From CAYMDP01 sp964389375 (lineage in GTDB: Bacteria; Bdellovibrionota; Bdellovibrionia; Bdellovibrionales; UBA1609): DNA of 64,000 nt. The notes beneath the pieces were generated by a model that was given only the letters and a program-made list of their open reading frames with translations, searched no databases and was not told the DNA's origin. Within the stretch, counting starts at the first letter, position 1. Every line of letters starts with the position of its first letter. Of this stretch, positions 7,854 to 16,848 are shown in pieces. Both the position numbers and the translations under genes were made by a program. Where the stretch lies: assembly GCA_964389375.1 (NCBI GenBank), contig CAYMDP010000006.1, forward strand, positions 1-64,000, given 5' to 3'.

Positions 7854-8870
7854 ATGGGCAGTTTCCCCTATCAAATCCATCTCGATCGAGTCAGTCGCAG
7901 CTTTGCTTTTTGCATTGCTCAGCTGCCCGAAGAACTTCGAAAGCCTGTTTCATTAGCCTATTTACTTTTTCGCTTTTTGGACACCATCGAGGACAGTCTT
8001 TGGCCAAATCCTCAACAGCAGCAAATGGCCTTTGATCAATTTCTGAATCAATTGAAACACCCCGAAACTCCGATTTCTTGGGATATAGAATTTCGCTCCG
8101 TACAGCTTAAGCAGGAAGAAGAAGAATTAATCCTTGAGAGCGAAGCCTTGTTTTTGAACTTTGCCCAAATCCCTACTCCGGCTCGACAGATCATTCGGCA
8201 AGGTCTCGAAAATATGACTGAAGGAATGAGGCATTTTGCTAGAAATGAGATGCGTCCCAAGAACTTAACCGAACTCAATCAGTACTGCTTTTATGTCGCG
8301 GGAGTGGTGGGTGAACTGTTGGACGCCTTATACCAACTCACAAAGCAAAATCAGACTCGGACCACAAAATTGGTCGAGGCCGTGCACTTTGGTTTATTCT
8401 TGCAAAAAATCAATATTCTAAAAGATCAACTTCAAGATGCTAATGAGGGTCGGTTTTGGGTCTATAACAGAGACGAAGTGGAAGCGAGCCTTCCGGAGAA
8501 CGCTCAGCTTGCATGGCGGTACCTGGACTCAATACCCTTAACGGATCGGGGCTACCGACTTTTTTGTGCTTGGTCCTTGTTTTTAGGTTTGGCGAGTTTT
8601 TCGAAGTTTCAAGCTGCTTTCAGAAAAAACAAAAGTGCCAAACTGAGTCGCATCGAAACAATGCTTTTGATCAACAAAATTGATTCCTTATTAGATAATC
8701 CTCCGGATCTTCTAGAGGAGTTTCAAAAATACTTCTCACAGGCCTTTGGGAAGCTATCAGAAGGAGCCTATAAGACTGAATCTGGTATAGCCCTAAAACC
8801 TGCTGAAATCATGACTCGATACCGAGGTCAGCTCAGCCTAGAGCAGATGAATGAGCTTTCACTTATTTAA
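7854..8870 (+). CDS. Squalene/phytoene synthase family protein, squalene synthase-like
   Basis: 338 residues. The first aspartate motif DTIED is at residues 43-47, after the substrate-pocket segment SRSFAFCIAQLP. YCFYVAGVVGELL and the second aspartate region FLQKINILKDQLQDA (about 183-197) follow. These match farnesyl-diphosphate farnesyltransferase (squalene synthase), which joins two farnesyl diphosphates head to head using Mg2+ and NADPH. Phytoene- or dehydrosqualene-type products are possible relatives. The mevalonate cluster 9 kb away would supply the precursor. The start is the first in-frame ATG; the ribosome site is weak. Fairly sure of family, less so of product. Confidence 0.82.
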   Translation: MGSFPYQIHLDRVSRSFAFCIAQLPEELRKPVSLAYLLFRFLDTIEDSLWPNPQQQQMAFDQFLNQLKHPETPISWDIEFRSVQLKQEEEELILESEALFLNFAQIPTPARQIIRQGLENMTEGMRHFARNEMRPKNLTELNQYCFYVAGVVGELLDALYQLTKQNQTRTTKLVEAVHFGLFLQKINILKDQLQDANEGRFWVYNRDEVEASLPENAQLAWRYLDSIPLTDRGYRLFCAWSLFLGLASFSKFQAAFRKNKSAKLSRIETMLLINKIDSLLDNPPDLLEEFQKYFSQAFGKLSEGAYKTESGIALKPAEIMTRYRGQLSLEQMNELSLI

Positions 8871-8998
8871 ATCTATCGAAAAGTCCTGAAAGTTCAGACT
8901 CCCCTTCTCTGCTCTGCTTAGCCTGGCACTTAAAGTTCGGGCTTACCCAAAATTCACTTGCCCCAATTATGAGTCCGGCTTCATCATAGAGGTTCGCA

Positions 8999-9763
8999 AT
9001 GCCTGGGAGAATACCTTTCATGGATCTAGAGAAAAATCGCATCTTCCTTGTCGGCACTGGAAACGTCGAGACCAATGATCGCATCGAATCCATGATTCAT
9101 AAGCAAATTGCTCAAGCTAAAGTTTTTCATTCACTCGATGGAGTGGATGCTCAGTTTAAAAGTGAAAATGTCCCGCCTCATGTTGCCATTTTAGATTTTC
9201 AACTCGCCAAGGTCAGCGCAACAGAATTGACTTCAAAACTAATTCGACGAAAAGACCGTGTCGCCGTGATTATTATTGCTCCTCCCGAAGATAAAGACGT
9301 TTTTATCGATGAAGTCGTCACGGGCCAGGTTCAGTTTATCTCAAGTCTTGAGCGAAGTGATGTTTTTGCAAACCACCTCACACGGGCGCTAAACTGGGTC
9401 TCAAACAGTGGCCAATCCACTTACCACCTGCGCTTTATCAATCCAGGACACACCTTGATGAAAGAGGGTGATCGCGCGGATTTTGTTTATCTGGTGAAGT
9501 CTGGCGAGCTAAAAGCTTTTCGAAAGTCCGATGACCGAGAAGTTGAGCTTGGAAAAATCGCCGCAGGAGAATTTGTAGGCGAAATGGCTTACATCAATGG
9601 TGAGCCCCGATCTGCCAATGTTGTGGCCCTCAGTTCTTGTGAATTGATCGAGATCCCCTCAAATCGCCTGGACTCGGTTTTGTTTTCAAAACCCGCTTGG
9701 TCAAAGGCCCTTCTAAGAACTTTATCAAAACGCCTCAAATCCTCCAATGACGAGAAGGCCTAA
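8999..9763 (+). CDS. Receiver-like plus cyclic-nucleotide-binding domain protein
   Basis: 254 residues (248 if the ATG at 9020 is used). Residues 10-135 resemble a divergent response-regulator receiver fold with one aspartate at the usual strand end (VAILDFQL). Residues 140-250 are a cyclic-nucleotide-binding domain with an intact phosphate-binding cassette (GEFVGEMAYINGEPRSA, conserved Glu and Arg). No helix-turn-helix, kinase or cyclase domain follows, so it is not a CRP-type transcription factor. It may sense cAMP or cGMP and act through a partner protein. Bdellovibrio signalling relies heavily on cyclic nucleotides, but the role here is inferred. Confidence 0.75.
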   Translation: MPGRIPFMDLEKNRIFLVGTGNVETNDRIESMIHKQIAQAKVFHSLDGVDAQFKSENVPPHVAILDFQLAKVSATELTSKLIRRKDRVAVIIIAPPEDKDVFIDEVVTGQVQFISSLERSDVFANHLTRALNWVSNSGQSTYHLRFINPGHTLMKEGDRADFVYLVKSGELKAFRKSDDREVELGKIAAGEFVGEMAYINGEPRSANVVALSSCELIEIPSNRLDSVLFSKPAWSKALLRTLSKRLKSSNDEKA

Positions 9764-9862
9764 CTTCTTACCGTTTTGACTTGTAGAAAATTTTCTAGAC
9801 GACTCCCAAAGCTTGAGTTCCTTGAAGTAAGGGAGCAAGCTCCCCAAATATCGGAGGTTCTT

Positions 9863-10177
9863 ATGACAAAACTTCTTTCCCTTGTCGCTTTAAGCTTCAT
9901 TATAAACCTGACTGCAGTTGCTTCTCCAAGCATTCACGCGATCGGCCCTTTGCTTGAAACCATGACTGGCCTAAACAACGAAAGAATGTCTCATGCGAAA
10001 GCTCGTCTAACTGGCGAGACCTCTGCCAAAAATGGACTGGGCACAAAGGTTCTTCAATACACCGTGGACCTATATGAATCTCCGGACAGTCCCTATGGCT
10101 CAATCACATACCTTGTGGTTTTAGATGTTGGATTTAATATCGAGTCTATACACACAATTGAAACTCACTCGAAATAG
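9863..10177 (+). CDS. Small exported protein of unknown function
   Basis: 104 residues from the ATG at 9863, which has GGAGG 7 nt upstream and opens a signal peptide (MTKLLSLVALSFIINLTAVA). The longer reading frame from 9776 adds 29 residues without a ribosome site and is rejected. The mature part is about 83 residues without Cys. No family recognised. Confidence 0.6.
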   Translation: MTKLLSLVALSFIINLTAVASPSIHAIGPLLETMTGLNNERMSHAKARLTGETSAKNGLGTKVLQYTVDLYESPDSPYGSITYLVVLDVGFNIESIHTIETHSK

Positions 10178-10193
10178 CTTTTTCGCAAATCAG

Positions 10194-10270
10194 TTCCGAA
10201 TACGGAATTCAGGACAGATATCGAATATCCGAATTCTGATGTCGGATATCCGTTCAGAGTTTGGATATCG
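10194..10270. repeat. Cluster of short palindromes (GATATC/CCGAATTC type)
   Basis: The intergenic stretch between the small exported gene and the 3' end of pheT holds TTCCG-AATA-CGGAA (10194-10207) and the perfect palindrome CGGATATCCG (10243-10252). ATATC recurs at about 10218, 10226, 10246 and 10265. The last three are 19-21 nt apart, about two helical turns. It could be a protein-binding array or remnants of palindromic repeats. No T-run marks it as a terminator. Confidence 0.4.
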
Positions 10271-10303
10271 GAGGGGGCAATTTGGGACTCGATTTATTTA
10301 CAA

Positions 10304-12736
10304 CTAGCGGATGCGGGCTGAAAATTTCTTTTGTACTGCACCGATCACTTGGGTCTGAAGTTGACTCAAATCTTCTTCAGACAGGGTGCTGTCCTTTTTC
10401 TGACACAGGATTCGATAAGAAACAGACCTCTCTTCGGCCTTCAGATCCCCACCCTCGAACACATCAAAAATCCAAGCCGACTGGACAAGATCTCCACCGG
10501 CTTTTTTGATTTCTTTAATCAAGTCCCCGGCTGGAATATCTTTCGGCAAAACAAAAGCCATATCTCTTTCAACTGAAGGGAATTTTGAAATGCTTTTAGC
10601 CTGAGTCAATCGAGGCTGACCACGCATCAATTTTTCTACATCAAACTCGGCCACAGCCAAAGTCTGACGCATTTTATTGTCTGATAAGATCGCGGGGTGC
10701 AAAGTTCCGATAAAACCCACAAGACGTCCTTCAACAAACAAACTTGCGGCCTGGCCTGGATGCAAGAACTCAGGAGCTGAATTAGAGTCCAAGGTTCGCC
10801 ACTGATAGCCTTGAATCTGAAGCTTTGCGAGCATTCGCTCGACACTGGCTTTCAATTGAAAAACTGGAGGGGTTACACTGCCCTTGGACCACAAAGACTC
10901 CAACTGACCCCAAAGCGCCAGGGCCAAGTGAGTTCTCTCCTTATAGCCATCCTGAAGAATAAAGCTTTCACCACACTCATAGATTTGCCCAAAATTTGAT
11001 CCGTGACGGAAATTATGAAGAGCATTTTGCCAAAGGCCCGGAAGCAAACTAAGGCGCATGACATCCAGACGTTCGTTTAAGGGATTTTTAATACGAATCG
11101 CCTCGGGGCTGGTCTCAAGACCACAGGCTTTTAATTTTTCGAAACTTCCTAAAAATTGTTTCTGCTCAACCGAACTTAAAAACCCATAATTTACTGCTTG
11201 ATGAAAGCCCTCAACCGTCAATGCCTTGTGAAGTAGCTCTTCGATCAAGTACTTCGCCTCATGAGGAGTTGGCTCATGCACCACTGCCGGAATATTTTCT
11301 GGAATCGCATCATAGCCCTGAAGTCTGGCAAATTCTTCGACGAAATCCACATCTTGCTGAAGATCCCAGCGGTAAACCGGAGGTGTAATCTGATAATTGC
11401 CCTCTTTCACCTGAAACTGACATGAAAGCCTAGTCATCCAAGTCTCAAAGGCCTTTGCTTCAACAGGATAACCCAAACGATCTTCGACATACTTTAAATT
11501 GACTGAAACACTTGGAGCTTTAATTGGCTTTGGATAAAGGTCATAAAAATCTGAAGCCACTTCTCCACCCGCCACGCTTTGAATCAGCTCACAGGCTCGA
11601 TTTAAAGCTAAAACAACCACCTCAGGATCAGTGCCTCTTGAGAAGCGATAAGAAGAGTCGGTTTCGATTCCAAACTTTCTTGAAGTCCTGCGGACGAGCT
11701 CTGGAAGAAAATGAGCGGACTCAATAAAGAGGTCTTTTGTGGATTCACTAACTCCAGAATTTTTGCCACCCACAACTCCAGCCAAGGCCACAGGCTTCTT
11801 TGCATCGCGAATCATCAGCTCTTCACCGGTCAGTTTTATTTCGGTGGCATCAAGGCTGATAAAGGATTCTCCGGCCTTAGAGTTTCCAACACGGACTTCC
11901 CCACCCTCCAAAAAAGCTAAATCAAAAGCATGAAGGGGTTGGCCCAGTTCCATCATCACGTAGTTCGTGACGTCGACCACATTGTTGATCGACTTCAAAT
12001 CAAGAGCTTCGAGGCGTGCTTTTAGCCATGCGGGACTTGGACCCACCTTCACAGAACGCACAAGCCTTCCCGAATAGCGGGGGCAAGATTCTGAATTCTC
12101 AAGTTTTAAATCGATAGATTTTTTGGTCTCGGCCGGTCCGGTTTTAAATTCAGGATTGGGAATCAAACAGCTTCGACCCAAAAGACAAGCCACTTCTCGA
12201 GCTAATCCATAATGGCTTAAACAATCAGCTCGGTTGGGCGTGATGCTTAACTCAAAAATAATATCATTAAGACCTTGATATTCTGCAAAACTAAGCCCGA
12301 CTTGAACATCTTTGGGAAGAATTAAAATTCCTTCGCTTTCTTCCTTTAAACCTAATTCGGACTCACTCGAAAGCATCCCTTGGCTTTCGACATCACGAAT
12401 CTTAGAAAGTTTAATTTCAAAGTTTCCAGGCAAAATCGCGCCCGGCAAGGCCACGACAACCTTGTCCCCTTGCTTATGGTTTTTAGCTCCACAAACAATC
12501 TGTCGAGGCTTCCCGTCTCCGACATCAACCTGACAAAGGGTCAAGCGATCGGCCTTTGGATGCTGTCCCAGTTCCAAAATCTGGCCAATGACCACATGAT
12601 TAAAGTTTTTTGCAAAATCTTGAAGACCATCGACTTCAATCCCTGCACTGGTTAGAATTTTTGCAAGCTCTTCAGGCTTTTTGAAGTAATCGCGAACATC
12701 AACAAAATCATTCAGCCATTTTAATGAGATTTTCAT
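10304..12736 (-). CDS. pheT: Phenylalanyl-tRNA synthetase beta chain
   Basis: 810 residues, normal length. The N-terminal EMAP-like tRNA-binding domain ([20 protein letters not shown]) is followed by the B3/B4 editing domain, the B5 domain, the catalytic-like core and the C-terminal anticodon-binding fold ([15 protein letters not shown] to the end). It forms the alpha2beta2 enzyme with PheS that charges tRNA-Phe and edits mischarged Tyr-tRNA. Its ATG overlaps the pheS stop by 4 nt, implying translational coupling. Confidence 0.97.
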   Translation of the reverse strand: MKISLKWLNDFVDVRDYFKKPEELAKILTSAGIEVDGLQDFAKNFNHVVIGQILELGQHPKADRLTLCQVDVGDGKPRQIVCGAKNHKQGDKVVVALPGAILPGNFEIKLSKIRDVESQGMLSSESELGLKEESEGILILPKDVQVGLSFAEYQGLNDIIFELSITPNRADCLSHYGLAREVACLLGRSCLIPNPEFKTGPAETKKSIDLKLENSESCPRYSGRLVRSVKVGPSPAWLKARLEALDLKSINNVVDVTNYVMMELGQPLHAFDLAFLEGGEVRVGNSKAGESFISLDATEIKLTGEELMIRDAKKPVALAGVVGGKNSGVSESTKDLFIESAHFLPELVRRTSRKFGIETDSSYRFSRGTDPEVVVLALNRACELIQSVAGGEVASDFYDLYPKPIKAPSVSVNLKYVEDRLGYPVEAKAFETWMTRLSCQFQVKEGNYQITPPVYRWDLQQDVDFVEEFARLQGYDAIPENIPAVVHEPTPHEAKYLIEELLHKALTVEGFHQAVNYGFLSSVEQKQFLGSFEKLKACGLETSPEAIRIKNPLNERLDVMRLSLLPGLWQNALHNFRHGSNFGQIYECGESFILQDGYKERTHLALALWGQLESLWSKGSVTPPVFQLKASVERMLAKLQIQGYQWRTLDSNSAPEFLHPGQAASLFVEGRLVGFIGTLHPAILSDNKMRQTLAVAEFDVEKLMRGQPRLTQAKSISKFPSVERDMAFVLPKDIPAGDLIKEIKKAGGDLVQSAWIFDVFEGGDLKAEERSVSYRILCQKKDSTLSEEDLSQLQTQVIGAVQKKFSARIR

Positions 12737-13758
12737 AAACTAAACTGTCCTAAAAAACGAAGATCATTTTCACTAAACAAACGAATATCCTCGATTCCAT
12801 AACGAATGATTGCCATTCGCTCTAGTCCAAATCCAAAGGCAAAACCCTGCCACTCTTTAGAATCAATTTTTGCAGCCTCTAGGACCTTTGGATTCACCAG
12901 TCCACAGCCACCGATTTCGACCCAGCCAGATTGTTTACACATTCTGCAGCCTTTGCCCTTACAAATTGGACAAGAACAATCAAACTCTGCCGAAGGCTCG
13001 GTGAAGGGGAAAAAGCTGGGACGAAAACGAATCTTCATATTCTGACCAAAAAGCTCGCGGATAAAATATGCGATGGTGCCTTTTAGATCTGCCATCGAAA
13101 CCTTGTGATCAATCAACAAACCTTCGATTTGATGAAAGTTCGGAGAATGGGAAATATCACTGTCACAACGAAACACCGAGCCCGGAGCCAAAATCTTCAA
13201 GGGCGGTTTTTCTTTTTCCATGGTTCGAATCTGAATCGGACTGGTGTGAGTTCTTAGGACGTGAGTCTCATCAATGTAAAAAGTATCCTGAAGATCTCGT
13301 GAGGGATGATTCGCAGGAATATTTAAGGCCTCAAAGTTGTACCAATCTTTTTCGATCTGTGGGCCAGTTCGAACGCTATATCCAAGTCGCGAAAGGACTG
13401 CGACCACGTCCTGGGCCATCAAAGAAATCGGGTGACGACTTCCTTCGCTTCGAGCGGGCCCTGGAAGACTTAAATCTAAACGTTCACTTTCGATCTTCTT
13501 TGCAAGCTCTAGGCGCCCTAACTCTTGCTCTTTGGCTTGATAAGCCTCTTCCATCAGGCCTTTTTTCTCGTTCACCAGTTTTCCAAAAAGTGGGCGCTCT
13601 TCTTTAGGGACTTGGGCCAGACCCTTCATAAGTTCTGATAAAGCGCCCTGTTTTCCAAGGTAGCGCACCTTCAGATCATAAAGTTCTTGGGAGGATTGGG
13701 CCTTTAAAAAGGCCTCTCGGGCTTCTAAAACTAGGGTCTCGATTTGAGTTTGTAGCAT
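12733..13758 (-). CDS. pheS: Phenylalanyl-tRNA synthetase alpha chain
   Basis: 341 residues. An N-terminal coiled-coil arm is followed by the class II catalytic core: motif 2 region [10 protein letters not shown], a Cys-rich insert [12 protein letters not shown] seen in many bacterial PheS, and motif 3 [14 protein letters not shown]. It supplies the aminoacylation site for phenylalanine. No ribosome site precedes the ATG. A good promoter places the transcription start at or next to the ATG, so the mRNA is probably leaderless. Confidence 0.97.
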   Translation of the reverse strand: MLQTQIETLVLEAREAFLKAQSSQELYDLKVRYLGKQGALSELMKGLAQVPKEERPLFGKLVNEKKGLMEEAYQAKEQELGRLELAKKIESERLDLSLPGPARSEGSRHPISLMAQDVVAVLSRLGYSVRTGPQIEKDWYNFEALNIPANHPSRDLQDTFYIDETHVLRTHTSPIQIRTMEKEKPPLKILAPGSVFRCDSDISHSPNFHQIEGLLIDHKVSMADLKGTIAYFIRELFGQNMKIRFRPSFFPFTEPSAEFDCSCPICKGKGCRMCKQSGWVEIGGCGLVNPKVLEAAKIDSKEWQGFAFGFGLERMAIIRYGIEDIRLFSENDLRFLGQFSL

Positions 13759-13799
13759 TTTTCAATTATTGAATGATTTCTTGAGTCTTTTCAATTATT
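13759..13799 (-). promoter_or_regulatory. pheS promoter giving a probable leaderless mRNA; 12-bp direct repeat
   Basis: Minus strand: TTGAAA (13794-13789), an 18-nt spacer and AATAAT (13770-13765), each five of six to consensus. The pheS ATG begins 7 nt after the -10 box, where transcription should start. The two boxes lie in a 12-bp direct repeat (TTTTCAATTATT on the plus strand, 13759-13770 and 13788-13799) that may also be an operator shared with the divergent rsmG. Confidence 0.55.
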
Positions 13800-13824
13800 A
13801 ATAGCGCTTTCCTTAAGGAATAAC

Positions 13825-14532
13825 ATGAGGCACAAAGGCCAGCATCGAAAACCCGAAATGATCTATGAATTCCAGGAGGCCAATAACCGCCTTCAGGATA
13901 TCTTCCATAACCACGACTTTGGGGACTTTCCCCATGCTCAGCGCGAACAACTGGTTCAGTTTTATCAGCTTCTGATGACCCATCAAAAGCGGGATAATGT
14001 GACGAGACTGCTTAAGTTTCGCGATATCGCGATCAAACATTTTATTGATAGTGCGATCATCCCCCGGCTGACAAAACTGACCTTTCCTTTGCTTGATGTC
14101 GGCACAGGTCCAGGCTTTCCCGGTATCCCTTTAAAAATTATGTTTCCCAAAGAAAAGATCGTTCTCGCTGAAGGCGTAAAAAAACGGGTCGATTTTTTAA
14201 AGGCCGTTCGCGAGGAGATGAAATTCGAAAACCTAGATATCGTGGGCAGAAACATTGATTCCACCTTCGAACTTCCCGTCCAGGGCGTTATCACAAGGGC
14301 TGTTGAAGAGACCTCAAAAACTTTGGGCAATGTCTCAAGAAGCCTTCAAGTGGGTGGCCGAGTATTTCTAATGAAGGGCCCACAAGTGGATAAAGAAATC
14401 ACTCTTGCCAAAAAAGAATGGGGCGAGGTCTACAGACTTGTCGAAGACAAACATTATGAGCTTCCAAAAACTCCCCACAAAAGACGTCTTCTTATTTACG
14501 AAAAGATTGGTCTTGCTGAGGGGACTCATTGA
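13825..14532 (+). CDS. rsmG: 16S rRNA m7G527 methyltransferase RsmG
   Basis: 235 residues with the RsmG/GidB core. The SAM-binding motif is LLDVGTGPGFPGIPLKI (about residues 88-104), followed by VKKRVDFLKAV and ITRAVE. The enzyme methylates N7 of G527 in 16S rRNA. AAGGA lies 5 nt before the ATG, which supports this start although the conserved region begins about 11 residues in. It is divergent from pheS and overlaps the next methyltransferase gene by 4 nt. No mnmG or parAB neighbours, unlike many genomes. Confidence 0.9.
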   Translation: MRHKGQHRKPEMIYEFQEANNRLQDIFHNHDFGDFPHAQREQLVQFYQLLMTHQKRDNVTRLLKFRDIAIKHFIDSAIIPRLTKLTFPLLDVGTGPGFPGIPLKIMFPKEKIVLAEGVKKRVDFLKAVREEMKFENLDIVGRNIDSTFELPVQGVITRAVEETSKTLGNVSRSLQVGGRVFLMKGPQVDKEITLAKKEWGEVYRLVEDKHYELPKTPHKRRLLIYEKIGLAEGTH

Positions 14533-15269
14533 AAAGTATCCAGAGCGCACAAAATCCGGCCTTTAAGACTTGGGCCTCTTGCCTAGAGAGCCGCGGGATT
14601 CGCAAATTTGGACATTTTCTTTTGTCCGGCCGAAAACTCGTGCCAGAACTGCTTAAGTCTCACTCAGAATTGTTTGTCGCTGCTATTTTCTCTGACAAAC
14701 AAGATCCCGAACAAATTCAAGTTCCTTCAAAAATAGAAAGCTTTATACTTCCGGATCGTCTGTTTCAGGAACTTGACCCCATGGGAACCCACTTTCCCTT
14801 ACTAGTTGGAAAAGTCCCAGAAATTCCAGAGGCAAACTTGAAAGAAGCCCCTCTTGGTCTTGAGGTGCTTTGTGCGCTTGGAGACCCGAGCAACCTCGGA
14901 TCTCTACTGCGCTCTTGCGAGGCCTTTGGCGTGAAGAAGATCATTTTGCTCGAAGAGTCCGCCAACCCCTTCTTGCCTAAAGCCATCCGTGCAAGTGCGG
15001 GGTCAAGCTTACGAATTCAGTTTTCTTCGGGACCTTCGATTAAAGACCTCGATACAGACTTTGTTGCGCTTCAAAAAGAAGGCACGAATATACAGGACTT
15101 CAAGTGGCCAAAAAACTCTCGCCTTTTGATGGGAGAAGAGGGCCTCGGAGTGCCGGCCCACCTAAAGCCGCAACACTCGATTTCAATCCCGATCCACAGC
15201 GAGGTCGAATCCCTAAACGCTGTTGTCGCAAGCTCCATCGCGCTTTACTCGTACTCCCAACAAAATTAA
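14529..15269 (+). CDS. SpoU/TrmH-family RNA 2'-O-methyltransferase
   Basis: 246 residues with a TTG start overlapping the rsmG stop (ATTGA), preceded by GAGGGG. The three SPOUT motifs are present: GDPSNLGSLLRSCEAFGV, LMGEEGLGVP and IPIHSEVESLNAVVASSIAL. The N-terminal region resembles the substrate-binding part of rRNA-type members. It makes a 2'-O-methyl on a tRNA or rRNA ribose from SAM; the target cannot be read from sequence. Likely co-translated with rsmG. Confidence 0.87.
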   Translation: MKSIQSAQNPAFKTWASCLESRGIRKFGHFLLSGRKLVPELLKSHSELFVAAIFSDKQDPEQIQVPSKIESFILPDRLFQELDPMGTHFPLLVGKVPEIPEANLKEAPLGLEVLCALGDPSNLGSLLRSCEAFGVKKIILLEESANPFLPKAIRASAGSSLRIQFSSGPSIKDLDTDFVALQKEGTNIQDFKWPKNSRLLMGEEGLGVPAHLKPQHSISIPIHSEVESLNAVVASSIALYSYSQQN

Positions 15270-15418
15270 TTTGCCCCATAGAACCGCTCCGCTTGCAAAA
15301 CAGGTCCTTTCTATTGCTCAACTTTTATTCAGCTCGGTAAGGCCTTCAATATCTCCTCCCCCAAATCTGACCACGAGAGTCTTCGCCTAGATCCACTTAC
15401 ACTTTTCCGGCGTAGCTC

Positions 15419-16840
15419 TTGCAATCTTCCTCAAACAATAAAATCCTAAAAAAGGAGACCCGAATCGGAAATCCAATTCACAAAAAGAGATATTTTTTTC
15501 TCGCTTTTTTAGTACTTTTTATAGCCCCCTTGAGTTTCGGGCAAAATGACAAATCCGGCCTTAATAGCTCTGGTCTTGACTTAAAAAGTCTACCGAGTTG
15601 CTCATTCGAATCTTTTTGTGAGCACCTTAGTCAAAATGCCAGTCAGATCTTTCTCACACAAAACCCAGATGGCGAGCGACTGCTGAACTTCGATTTTGCC
15701 AAGACTTTAAACCCAATGGACTCAAGCGAAAAAGCCTCTCTCATTTTTCTGAATCCAATGTACTTCCAGGATCAAGACTTCGCCGGAGGAGTCGAGCAGC
15801 TCGCCAGTAATCGAAGCCTGCTGAAGCTTGCGTCGGCAAGAGTGGAAGGCTTATTTGAAAAGGTTCGGAGTAAGACAATTCAATACCTGCAGAGTCAGGC
15901 TAATAAAGATAACAAAGGTGAAATCGAAAACTTTATCGAACGTGTTCGCACAGTGAAGTTCGTGGACCCCTACAAAGAACACTTAAAGGACTTTTCACTG
16001 TCCCTTCAGGGCTGCGATAAGCCCAATGCTTACTATACGCCTTATGCTCACTCGATCTTCTTTTGCACTCAGACACTGAACCTTCCTCGGGCTAGTCTAT
16101 ACATGCTTATTGCTCACGAACTCGCTCACACATTGGACCCTTGCAATGCAAGTCGCCTCTTCACCAAAACCGGTGAACATTCCTACATGACACTGGGAAC
16201 TCGAGAATCTATCCGTAGTAAAAACAATCATTCCTCAATCCACAAAATGGCCGTGCCGCAAACCAAATATCCCTTCAACCAAACCTTAAGCTGTATGAAA
16301 TTAAGGGACTCCGCAGAAGTGCCCGAAATCTCGGTGGATGACATAGTTGAAGCTACGAAAAACAGCTATGCGGGTGCGACCCCAATTACAGGATTTACGA
16401 TTGAAGCCATCTTGGAGATCGAAGGAGAGAGTTTCGAGAATAGAAAAAAAGCTCTGCAAAAATATTATCCTCAGTACCGCTACTGCGCAGACTTCACAAG
16501 TTTCAGTTTTATGGCTGAATCCTTCGCCGATTGGTTCGCAGCTGAGATCATTGCCGAAGAGCTAAAGAACATCGAAGACACTTCAAAGAATACAGACAAG
16601 GCAGCGGCATTCGCATTTGAAGCTCTTGGTTTTTTGTGGCAAAGATGCCCTCACATCACTCAGAAAATGAGCTTCACTCCACCAGAAGGTCGACAGAGTG
16701 TTGAGGATTACAATAACCAGTTTCGGGACCGCGTTCATTTAAGTGCCGAGCGAAGGGTCGATAGAATCTTCCTCGCACAACCACAAATTTGGAGAAGTCT
16801 GGATTGCAAAAATCAAAAACAAGCCCGATCTTGCCCTTGA
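15419..16840 (+). CDS. Exported zinc metalloprotease candidate (HELAH)
   Basis: 473 residues. After a Lys-rich start comes a membrane or signal segment (RYFFLAFLVLFIAPLSFG). HELAH sits at about residues 231-235 in YMLIAHELAHTLDP, and a downstream ESFADWFAAEIIAEEL (about 365) could give the third zinc ligand, as in gluzincin-type peptidases. About ten Cys in the mature part suggest disulphides, so it acts in the periplasm or outside. No named family recognised. The TTG start is uncertain, with no in-frame ATG before the signal segment. Catalysis is inferred from the motif only. It is convergent with the mevalonate kinase gene. Confidence 0.65.
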   Translation: MQSSSNNKILKKETRIGNPIHKKRYFFLAFLVLFIAPLSFGQNDKSGLNSSGLDLKSLPSCSFESFCEHLSQNASQIFLTQNPDGERLLNFDFAKTLNPMDSSEKASLIFLNPMYFQDQDFAGGVEQLASNRSLLKLASARVEGLFEKVRSKTIQYLQSQANKDNKGEIENFIERVRTVKFVDPYKEHLKDFSLSLQGCDKPNAYYTPYAHSIFFCTQTLNLPRASLYMLIAHELAHTLDPCNASRLFTKTGEHSYMTLGTRESIRSKNNHSSIHKMAVPQTKYPFNQTLSCMKLRDSAEVPEISVDDIVEATKNSYAGATPITGFTIEAILEIEGESFENRKKALQKYYPQYRYCADFTSFSFMAESFADWFAAEIIAEELKNIEDTSKNTDKAAAFAFEALGFLWQRCPHITQKMSFTPPEGRQSVEDYNNQFRDRVHLSAERRVDRIFLAQPQIWRSLDCKNQKQARSCP

Positions 16841-16848
16841 TATTAAAA

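Noticed and set aside
7697..8035. 112-codon frame running through tRNA-Pro
   Set aside because: Overlaps the tRNA and the squalene synthase-like gene; a shadow frame.
9784..9797. Perfect palindrome TAGAAAATTTTCTA
   Set aside because: Simple AT-rich self-complementarity in an intergenic region, no partner site and no terminator features.
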